Part shown: in pieces, positions 15,803-21,074 of the stretch
Layout of the letters: the number at the start of each line of letters is the position of its first letter
Numbering within the stretch: position 1 is the first letter of the stretch
Source of the DNA: Methanobacterium sp.
Lineage (GTDB): Archaea > Methanobacteriota > Methanobacteria > Methanobacteriales > Methanobacteriaceae
Reading direction: 5' to 3'
DNA: 21,074 bases
Assembly: GCA_021372715.1 (NCBI GenBank)
Contig: JAJFTX010000193.1
Span: 1-21,074 of the forward strand
Made by a program: the position numbers and the translations under genes
Notes under the pieces: generated by a model
Database searches by the model: none
Seen by the model: only the letters and a program-made list of their open reading frames with translations
Told to the model about the DNA's origin: nothing

Positions 15803-15826
15803 TATACTAACCTTTTGTATACTAAC
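15803..15826. promoter_or_regulatory. Direct repeat TATACTAAC upstream of the HxlR-type regulator
   Basis: TATACTAAC occurs at 15803-15811 and again at 15818-15826, fifteen bases apart start to start. GTATAC-type sequence recurs near 15747, and AGTATATA follows at 15833-15840. The element lies between the divergent micropeptide and regulator genes, where an autoregulating HxlR protein would be expected to bind. The site assignment is an inference. Confidence 0.45.
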
Positions 15827-15858
15827 TATCATAGTATATATATTTTGAGTGGTTTTTT

Positions 15859-16173
15859 ATGGCTAAAAAAAAAGATTATTGCTATGCTGTCGAAGCAGCG
15901 CTTGATGAACTAGGAGGAAAATGGAAACCATTGATTTTATGGGTATTAATTGATGGAAAATTACGATTCAATGAGATTAATAAACTTCTACCATCAATTA
16001 CCCAGCGGATGTTAACCAAACAGCTACGTGAAATGGAAAAAGATAACTTAATTAATAGAAAGGTTTACGCAGAAGTGCCTCCAAAAGTAGAATACTCACT
16101 AACCCCTAAAGGATACTCAGTAATTCCCATATTAGAGGCACTATGTGATTGGGGAGAAAAATATTGTATCTGA
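15859..16173 (+). CDS. HxlR/DUF24 family redox-type regulator (YodB-like)
   Basis: A 104-residue winged-helix regulator of the HxlR (DUF24) family: DYCYAVEAALDELGGKWKPL, then LIDGKLRFNEINKLLPSITQ, RMLTKQLREMEKDNLINRKV, and the wing VPPKVEYSLTPKGYSVIPIL. Cys8 sits at the N-terminal position that senses oxidants and quinones in Bacillus YodB and HypR. Cys96 and Cys103 at the C-terminus are seven residues apart, as I recall for Cys101 and Cys108 of YodB. A thiol-based redox switch is therefore likely. It diverges from the micropeptide and nitroreductase genes, its likely targets. The ATG at 15859 is followed by an AAA-rich run (MAKKKDY); the ribosome binding site is weak (GAGTGG). Confidence 0.88.
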   Translation: MAKKKDYCYAVEAALDELGGKWKPLILWVLIDGKLRFNEINKLLPSITQRMLTKQLREMEKDNLINRKVYAEVPPKVEYSLTPKGYSVIPILEALCDWGEKYCI

Positions 16174-16209
16174 TTATTTTAAAAAAGAATCAAGATTTAT
16201 ATCATTATA

Positions 16210-16968
16210 TTAACTCTGGTATTGTTTGGCTATTTTTGCAGCAAAAACACCAGCACCAAAACCATTATCTATATTGACCACGGCAATGCCTGGTGCACAT
16301 GATTGGAGCATAGTAAAAAGAGCGGTTTTTCCACCTTTACCCACACCATACCCCACAGACGTAGGGACTCCCACAACTGGCACATCTACCAGACCGGCGA
16401 CTACGGAAGGCAATGCCCCTTCCATTCCCGCTATCACTATTAAAACTTTGACATCTTCTTCGATCATATCTCTTATGTGTGAAAATAGTCTATGTATACC
16501 AGCTACTCCCACATCATAAGCTGTTAAAGCTTTACAACCCATCTCTTCAGCAGTGATTCGTGCTTCTTCAGCAACTGGGATATCAGATGTTCCGGCAGTT
16601 ATGATTCCGATTTTTACTGTTTTTTCTATTTCACCAGATTTTATGAGTAATATTTTTGCCTTTTTATTATATTCCACCTTAAATTCATCAGGTAAATTTA
16701 GATATCCTTTTATTGAATTATATTTCTCATTATCCAGTCTGGTAACCATAACCCGTCCATTATCAAGTGAAGCCCTTATTATCTTAATGATATCCTCGTT
16801 TTCCTTATTTTCTGCAAATATGACTTCTGGGATTCCCGTTCTTAGATCACGGCACATATCTAACTTGGCAAAATCCTCAATTTCTTTTATTTGCAGGGTT
16901 TTTAGATTCTTCTCCGCCTCATCTAAGGTTATTTTACCATCCATCAGTTTTTGTAGAATTTCCTTCAT
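16210..16968 (-). CDS. larB: LarB, nickel-pincer cofactor biosynthesis carboxylase
   Basis: A 252-residue LarB-type protein. LarB carboxylates and hydrolyses nicotinic acid adenine dinucleotide in the first step of nickel-pincer nucleotide synthesis, the cofactor of lactate racemase and related enzymes. The C-terminal half is the PurE-like core: IGIITAGTSDIPVAEEARIT, IAGMEGALPSVVAGLVDVPV and VGVPTSVGYGVGKGGKTALF. The N-terminal part (EILQKLMDGKITLDEAEKNL) is the usual leader helix. In-frame starts also exist at 16974 and 16977 (GTG). GTGAT immediately upstream and a TATA box at 16990-17000 favour the ATG at 16968. LarC and LarE are not in the window. It lies head to head with hypF, another nickel-enzyme maturation gene. 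Confidence 0.9.
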   Translation of the reverse strand: MKEILQKLMDGKITLDEAEKNLKTLQIKEIEDFAKLDMCRDLRTGIPEVIFAENKENEDIIKIIRASLDNGRVMVTRLDNEKYNSIKGYLNLPDEFKVEYNKKAKILLIKSGEIEKTVKIGIITAGTSDIPVAEEARITAEEMGCKALTAYDVGVAGIHRLFSHIRDMIEEDVKVLIVIAGMEGALPSVVAGLVDVPVVGVPTSVGYGVGKGGKTALFTMLQSCAPGIAVVNIDNGFGAGVFAAKIAKQYQS

Positions 16969-16989
16969 GATCATCACTTAACAAATATA

Positions 16990-17000
16990 CTATATATAAG
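16990..17000 (-). promoter_or_regulatory. Probable TATA box of larB
   Basis: On the minus strand this reads CTTATATATAG, a good match to the archaeal TATA box, centred about 27 bases upstream of the chosen larB ATG. That leaves almost no leader and argues against the GTG start at 16977. A second TTATATAA at 17021-17028 could serve hypF on the plus strand. Confidence 0.5.
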
Positions 17001-17109
17001 ACTGAAATATTAAAAGAACCTTATATAATTTTCACAGAATAATGAACTTTATAATTAATCATCTTTTATGATATTAATTTTATTTTATTGAAGTATTTGA
17101 GGTGCAATT

Positions 17110-19413
17110 TTGGTAAATGCCAGATTATTAGTCCAGGGAATAGTTCAGGGAGTAGGTTTTAGACCCACCGTTTATAGATTAGCCATGGGAATGGGACTTA
17201 AGGGTTATGTAAGGAATCTGGGTAATATTGTTGAAATCGTGCTTCAAGGAAACCGAAAAGATATTAAAGGCTTTGTTAAAAATTTAAAAACCAAAAAACC
17301 ACCCATTTCTAAAATTAACTCTATTGAAATAGAATGGCTGCCTTCTGAAGATTTAAAAGATTTTAAAATTTTGGAAAGCTCATCTGATTTTTCTGGTTCA
17401 TCTGTTATACCACCTGATGTAGCTTTATGTGATAATTGTCTAAATGAAGTTTGTGACCAGGATGATAGAAGGTATAAGTATCCTTTCACCGCCTGCACTG
17501 ACTGCGGGCCTCGTTTTACTGTGATAAATTCCGTTCCTTATGATCGGGAAAGGACTTCTATGGATGAGTTTCCTCTCTGTCCGGATTGTCTTAGTGAGTA
17601 TAAGAATCCTTTTGATCGTCGTTATCATGCTGAAGCAACTTGCTGTCCAGTTTGTGGTCCTTCCGTGTTTTTATACCAGGATGAAGTTCTGGATATTGAA
17701 GACCCCATTAGAGAGGCTGCTGAACTGATTGATGAAGGTAATATTCTAGCGGTGAAAGGAATTGGCGGTACTCATCTTGTATCGCGTACCACAGCAGATG
17801 ATAGTGTATTTAAGCTTAGAAAACGTTTAGGGAGATTTAATCAACCATTCGCTTGTATGTCTCCTAATGTGGAAACAATCAAATCATTTGCTACCGTTTC
17901 AGATAGGGAAGAGGAGATTTTACTATCCAGAAGTAGGCCCATTGTTGTTTTAAATAAGAATAAGGATTATTTTTTATCTACCCATGTATCTCCTCAACTA
18001 CATAATCTGGGAATTATGCTCCCCTATTCAGCATTACATCATATGCTATTTGAATACTCTAAAGAACCAGCTTATATTATGACTTCTGCTAACATGCCTG
18101 GCGAACCCATGCTCATCAATAACCAGGAGATCATCGATAAACTGGAGGGGGTTGCAGATTATTATCTTCTGCATGATCGTAATATAGTGAATCGCTGCGA
18201 TGATTCTGTGGTCAGATTTAGAGGAGATGATATGGCTTTTATTAGACGATCCAGGGGATATGTACCTGAACCATATGATTTCTCCATGTTTGAAGAAAAT
18301 TTGAATGTTCTGGCCCTGGGCCCGGAGATCGATGTGACATTCTCTATACTAAAAGAGGGTAAATGCTACTTATCCCAACATATAGGAGATACTACCAAAT
18401 ATGAGACCTTTAAATATCTTAAAAAAGCTATAAAATATTTAATGGGCATAACTAAGACTAGTTCGGTGGATGTTGTGGCTTGTGATTTACATCCTCAATT
18501 TTTTACCACTAAACTGGCAGAAGAATTAGGGGCAAAATTCAATTGTCATGTACTGGGAGTTCAACACCATCATGCCCATGCAGCTTCCCTGGCTGTGGAT
18601 AACCATGCTGATGAGATAATATGTATCGCTGCCGATGGAGTCGGTTATGGTGATGATGGCACAGCTTGGGGTGGTGAAATATTACATTATCAAGGAGCTG
18701 AATATAAAAGAACTGCGAGTTTAATGCCTCAAAAAATGGTAGGTGGAGATATAACCACTAAATATCCCATTAGAATGGTTATGAGTATGCTTTATGACCA
18801 TTATCCCCTAGAAGAATTATTGGATTTAATGAAAAATGATTATTCTTCTTATTTTAAGCATGGACAAGAGGAAGTTGACCTGGTGGCACAACAGATTCAG
18901 AAAGGATTTAACCTGACTGAAACAACTAGTACAGGACGGTTGTTGGATGCTATCTCAACTATGCTCCATATATGTGGATTGCGAACATATGAAGGCGAGT
19001 GCGCCATGAAACTTGAATCAGTAGCTTATGAAGGGGAAGATAACTTGGAAATTCCAGTAAAAATTAAAAAATTTGATGGCAGAGATGTTTTAAATACATC
19101 ATCCATAATTTTATCTGTTTTAGATAAGATTGAAGCTGGTGAAGATGTTCGGGACATCGCCCGGGCTGGTCAAAAAGTTGTTTCCCTAGGACTGGCAGAT
19201 TTAGCTGTTAAAACTGCAGATAGAACCGGAGTAGAAATTATAGGCGGTTCAGGTGGAGTTTTTTATAATGAAGCCATAAGTATGGACATTAAAAAAAGGG
19301 TGGAGTCTACTGGTTATCGTTTCATCCAACATAAGAATAGCTGTGCTGGAGATGGGTCGGTTTCTATGGGACAGGCCGCAGTAGCTGCTTTAAAATATGG
19401 AGATTTAATCTGA
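17110..19413 (+). CDS. hypF: HypF, carbamoyltransferase for [NiFe]-hydrogenase maturation
   Basis: A full-length 767-residue HypF. Using carbamoyl phosphate and ATP, it makes a thiocarboxamide on HypE, the source of the cyanide ligands of the [NiFe] site. Domains in order: acylphosphatase (VQGIVQGVGFRPTVYRLA, residues 8-25); two Cys4 zinc fingers of CX2C-X18-CX2C form (Cys107/110/129/132 and Cys157/160/179/182); a YrdC-like domain (about 195-385, with GIGGTHLVSRTT and IMTSANMPGEPM); and a Kae1-like C-terminal domain (VQHHHAHAASLAVDNHADE, AADGVGYGDDGTAWGGE, GGSGGVFYNEA). The start is TTG, fixed by GAGGTG at 17099-17104 five bases upstream. Methanogens need it for F420-reducing, Mvh-type and energy-converting hydrogenases. 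Confidence 0.97.
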   Translation: MVNARLLVQGIVQGVGFRPTVYRLAMGMGLKGYVRNLGNIVEIVLQGNRKDIKGFVKNLKTKKPPISKINSIEIEWLPSEDLKDFKILESSSDFSGSSVIPPDVALCDNCLNEVCDQDDRRYKYPFTACTDCGPRFTVINSVPYDRERTSMDEFPLCPDCLSEYKNPFDRRYHAEATCCPVCGPSVFLYQDEVLDIEDPIREAAELIDEGNILAVKGIGGTHLVSRTTADDSVFKLRKRLGRFNQPFACMSPNVETIKSFATVSDREEEILLSRSRPIVVLNKNKDYFLSTHVSPQLHNLGIMLPYSALHHMLFEYSKEPAYIMTSANMPGEPMLINNQEIIDKLEGVADYYLLHDRNIVNRCDDSVVRFRGDDMAFIRRSRGYVPEPYDFSMFEENLNVLALGPEIDVTFSILKEGKCYLSQHIGDTTKYETFKYLKKAIKYLMGITKTSSVDVVACDLHPQFFTTKLAEELGAKFNCHVLGVQHHHAHAASLAVDNHADEIICIAADGVGYGDDGTAWGGEILHYQGAEYKRTASLMPQKMVGGDITTKYPIRMVMSMLYDHYPLEELLDLMKNDYSSYFKHGQEEVDLVAQQIQKGFNLTETTSTGRLLDAISTMLHICGLRTYEGECAMKLESVAYEGEDNLEIPVKIKKFDGRDVLNTSSIILSVLDKIEAGEDVRDIARAGQKVVSLGLADLAVKTADRTGVEIIGGSGGVFYNEAISMDIKKRVESTGYRFIQHKNSCAGDGSVSMGQAAVAALKYGDLI

Positions 19414-19455
19414 AGATAGTTAGGACGTCTCTTATAATAATAGAGAACACTTTTA

Positions 19456-19947
19456 TTATCCTATGAGTTCTTCATCAGATACTACGGGTAAGTTTAAGGA
19501 ACGTTTCTTTAAAGCTCTTTTCCTATCTTTCAATTTTTTTAGCAAGTCTTTTGCATGGTCCATGGCTTGATCATATTCATCGATGAGATTCTCCAGATCT
19601 TCTTCTACTGATTCTCCCATTCTTGATCTTTCTTCCAGTCTCTGTAATTCCTGGGATTGATGGCCAGGTACTTTTACCCTGATTATTCCCTGGCTGATGA
19701 ATATCTGAAATTCGATATCTCGAGATATTCCATAATATTTTCTAGGTCTTCCCCTTTCAATCTTCTTGAAATTAGAATTCAGTAATCCTACTTCTTCCAT
19801 AGCTCGTAAATGTTCTATTATGGCCTTTTGACCGACTTCTAATTCCCGAGATATCTGACTTACAAAACGGGGCTCATCTCTGAGGAAATCCAGTATTTCT
19901 CTTCGGGTTTTACATCCCATCACATCTAATATTTCTTCTAAATCCAT
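19456..19947 (-). CDS. ArsR-like winged-helix regulator divergent from grpE-dnaK
   Basis: A 163-residue regulator. The N-terminal winged helix contains CKTRREILDFLRDEPRFVSQ, the recognition region ISRELEVGQKAIIEHLRAME, and the wing KIERGRPRKYYGISRDIEFQ. The C-terminal third (residues about 100-150, LQRLEERSRMGESVEEDLEN and a Lys/Arg-rich tail) is predicted coiled coil, suiting dimerisation. It lies head to head with grpE and dnaK, and the same arrangement exists, as I recall, in Methanothermobacter. A heat-shock repressor role like that of Phr in Pyrococcus is inferred from position; the effector is unknown. GTGATGAT directly before the ATG at 19947 is the ribosome binding site, and ATATATCATT (about 19974-19984, minus) may be its TATA box. 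Confidence 0.85.
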   Translation of the reverse strand: MDLEEILDVMGCKTRREILDFLRDEPRFVSQISRELEVGQKAIIEHLRAMEEVGLLNSNFKKIERGRPRKYYGISRDIEFQIFISQGIIRVKVPGHQSQELQRLEERSRMGESVEEDLENLIDEYDQAMDHAKDLLKKLKDRKRALKKRSLNLPVVSDEELIG

Positions 19948-20041
19948 TTATCATCACTTAGATTATTTTAAATGATATATTCCTATTATGGTCAGATTTT
20001 TAACTAATTTATTCTGTATTTAAATAATTATTATTCGAAAG

Positions 20042-20148
20042 GTTTATATAACCTTTAGTAACTATAATACCTTAGGGTTTATATAACTTTTGGTAACTAT
20101 AATATTGATATCCTAGAAAAAAGTTTATATAACCTATAGTAACTAAAT
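20042..20148 (+). repeat. Three tandem TATA-box/TAGTAACTA units upstream of grpE
   Basis: Three related units of about 26-28 bases start at 20042, 20077 and 20123. Each begins GTTTATATAAC, an archaeal TATA box, and then carries the near-palindrome TAGTAACTA at 20056-20064, 20091-20099 (as TGGTAACTA) and 20137-20145. Units 1 and 2 also share the tail TATAATA. A reverse-oriented GTTACC follows at 20158-20163. The array fills much of the intergenic region between the divergent regulator and grpE. It most likely combines promoter elements with operator sites for the adjacent winged-helix regulator. Confidence 0.8.
20123..20131 (+). promoter_or_regulatory. Probable TATA box of the grpE-dnaK operon
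   Basis: GTTTATATA in the third repeat unit is the TATA element nearest grpE. Transcription would be expected about 25 bases downstream, near 20152-20156. That puts the TAGTAACTA at 20137-20145 between the TATA box and the start site, a position where a bound repressor would block polymerase. Confidence 0.55.
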
Positions 20149-20192
20149 TGATAAAAAGTTACCCACTATCTATCCACTGGAAAGGTGAATGA

Positions 20193-20750
20193 ATGACTGA
20201 CACCAAAGAATTAAAACAACTAAAAGAGGAATTAAAAGATTTACAGTCAGAAATTCGCGAAAAAAATTCTCAAAAAGAAGAATATGACCAGGAGCTTGGA
20301 AAAAAAGAAAAAATCATCAAAGAACAGGAAGAAAAGCTAGATGATTATTATTCACAGCTTCAACGACTACAAGCTGATTTCGAGAATTATAAAAAGAGAT
20401 CAGAAAAAGATCTAAGCGAATACATAAGATACGCAAATGAAAATTTAATTTTAAAAATATTAGAAACTTATGAAGATTTAGGAAGAGCACTGAACTCCGG
20501 AAAATCCCAGGATCTACAGGAAGGTGTGGAATTAATTTATAAAAACCTAAAAAATATCCTAGAAGCAGAAGGCCTCCAGGAAATATGCGTAGAAGGAGAA
20601 AAATTCGATCCCTTCAAACATGAAGCATTAATGGTAGAAGATAACAATGAATTTGAAAACGGAACCATTATAGAAGAACTTGGAAAAGGATACACTCTGG
20701 ACTCCAAGGTAATAAAGTATTCAAAAGTTAAAGTTTGCAAAAAAAGGTGA
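20193..20750 (+). CDS. grpE: GrpE, nucleotide exchange factor of DnaK
   Basis: A 185-residue GrpE. The first 75 or so residues are a long, highly charged coiled coil (KQLKEELKDLQSEIREKNSQ onward), the dimerising stalk. LQADFENYKKRSEKDLSEYI and NLILKILETYEDLGRALN form the four-helix bundle. The beta-wing that opens the DnaK nucleotide cleft has EGLQEICVEGEKFDPFKHEA and ends GYTLDSKVIKYSKVKVCKKR. It releases ADP from DnaK in the cytoplasm. AAAGGTGA at 20181-20188, four bases before the ATG, is the ribosome binding site. Its stop codon overlaps the GGTGAT ribosome binding site of dnaK, so the two are translationally coupled. The order regulator (divergent), grpE, dnaK is a heat-shock operon arrangement. 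Confidence 0.97.
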   Translation: MTDTKELKQLKEELKDLQSEIREKNSQKEEYDQELGKKEKIIKEQEEKLDDYYSQLQRLQADFENYKKRSEKDLSEYIRYANENLILKILETYEDLGRALNSGKSQDLQEGVELIYKNLKNILEAEGLQEICVEGEKFDPFKHEALMVEDNNEFENGTIIEELGKGYTLDSKVIKYSKVKVCKKR

Positions 20751-20755
20751 TAATT

Positions 20756-21074
20756 ATGGCTAAAAAAGAAAAAATAATTGGCATAGATTTAGGAACAAGT
20801 AACTCTGCAGCAGCAGCACTAATCGGTGGAAAACCAACCATCATACCCAGTGCAGAAGGAGCCACCCAGTATGGTAAATCATTCCCCAGCTACGTGGCCT
20901 TCACCGAAGACGGTCAAAAATTAGTAGGAGAACCAGCCCGAAGACAGGCAGTAACCAACCCAGAACACACCATAACCGCCATTAAAAGGCATATGGGAAC
21001 TAATTATAAAGTAGATGTAAAGGGTAAACAATACACTCCCCAGGAGATATCCGCCTTCATCCTGCAAAAAATAA
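20756..21074 (+). CDS. dnaK: DnaK (Hsp70) chaperone, N-terminal part
   Basis: The partial 5' end of dnaK, running off the right edge after 106 codons. MAKKEKIIGIDLGTSNSAAA contains the ATPase phosphate-1 loop (GIDLGTSNS). PSAEGATQYGKSFPSYVAFT, KLVGEPARRQAVTNPEHTIT and AIKRHMGTNYKVDVKGKQYT follow, the standard Hsp70 actin-like ATPase lobe I. The ATG at 20756 is five bases after grpE, and GGTGAT (20746-20751) overlaps the grpE stop. DnaK folds proteins with GrpE and DnaJ; dnaJ would be expected just beyond the window. Many archaea lack this bacterial-type system, and in methanogens it is usually viewed as acquired from bacteria. Confidence 0.98.
   Translation, partial: MAKKEKIIGIDLGTSNSAAAALIGGKPTIIPSAEGATQYGKSFPSYVAFTEDGQKLVGEPARRQAVTNPEHTITAIKRHMGTNYKVDVKGKQYTPQEISAFILQKI

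Noticed and set aside
19428..19446. TCTCT...AGAGA hairpin between the convergent hypF and regulator genes
   Set aside because: Only five pairs around an AT loop; too weak to call a terminator, although the T-rich bases after it could contribute.
20042..20148. CRISPR-like repeats
   Set aside because: Only three imperfect units with short, unequal AT-rich gaps, each containing a TATA box; these are promoter/operator elements.

Overview
The window looks like chromosomal DNA of a methanogen of the order Methanobacteriales, most likely a Methanobacterium-like organism. It is AT-rich with archaeal signals: TTTATATA-type TATA boxes, GGTGA/GAGGTG ribosome binding sites, and oligo-T terminators. The family B DNA polymerase stops just after the YADTDG motif, which is the split-PolB arrangement known from Methanothermobacter. 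HypF, LarB and an archaeal GrpE/DnaK locus with a divergent winged-helix regulator fit the same assignment. Genus-level placement is inference; no search was run.

Layout. Positions 1-5093 are almost all minus strand: a partial DUF4386-type membrane protein, a zinc-free MDR oxidoreductase, a membrane protein built of three internal repeats, a small regulator/membrane-protein pair, a small unknown protein, and a flavodoxin followed by an EFR1-type flavodoxin-ferredoxin whose ferredoxin half is in another frame. Positions 5247-7458 hold a small unknown protein (plus) and a minus-strand pair: a MacB/FtsX-like permease with no ATPase next to it, then an alpha/beta hydrolase whose nucleophile position is glycine.

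Positions 7685-10069 (plus) hold a fungal-FCY1-type cytosine deaminase, a degraded C-terminal fragment of a terpene-cyclase-like toroid protein, a tRNA-Leu(CAA) on the minus strand, and a GadB-type glutamate decarboxylase. Positions 10219-15033 (plus) hold PolB1, a GNAT acetyltransferase, an intact toroid protein (paralogue of the fragment), a SAM methyltransferase and a QueG-like iron-sulfur protein.

Positions 15041-16173 form a redox-looking cassette. A nitroreductase and an overlooked 30-residue Cys-rich peptide (minus) diverge from an HxlR/YodB-type regulator (plus), with a repeated TATACTAAC element between them. LarB (minus) and HypF (plus) then sit head to head; both families mature nickel enzymes. 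The window ends in a heat-shock locus. An ArsR-like regulator (minus) diverges from grpE-dnaK (plus) across an intergenic region with three tandem copies of a TATA-box/TAGTAACTA unit, a strong candidate for an operator array bound by that regulator.

The most notable items are the triple promoter/operator array, the Cys-rich micro-ORF in the YodB/nitroreductase cassette, the three-repeat membrane protein, and three signs of gene decay or divergence (EFR1 frameshift, toroid-protein remnant, nucleophile-less hydrolase). No mobile element, CRISPR array or rRNA is visible, and no gene-free stretch exceeds 300 bases.
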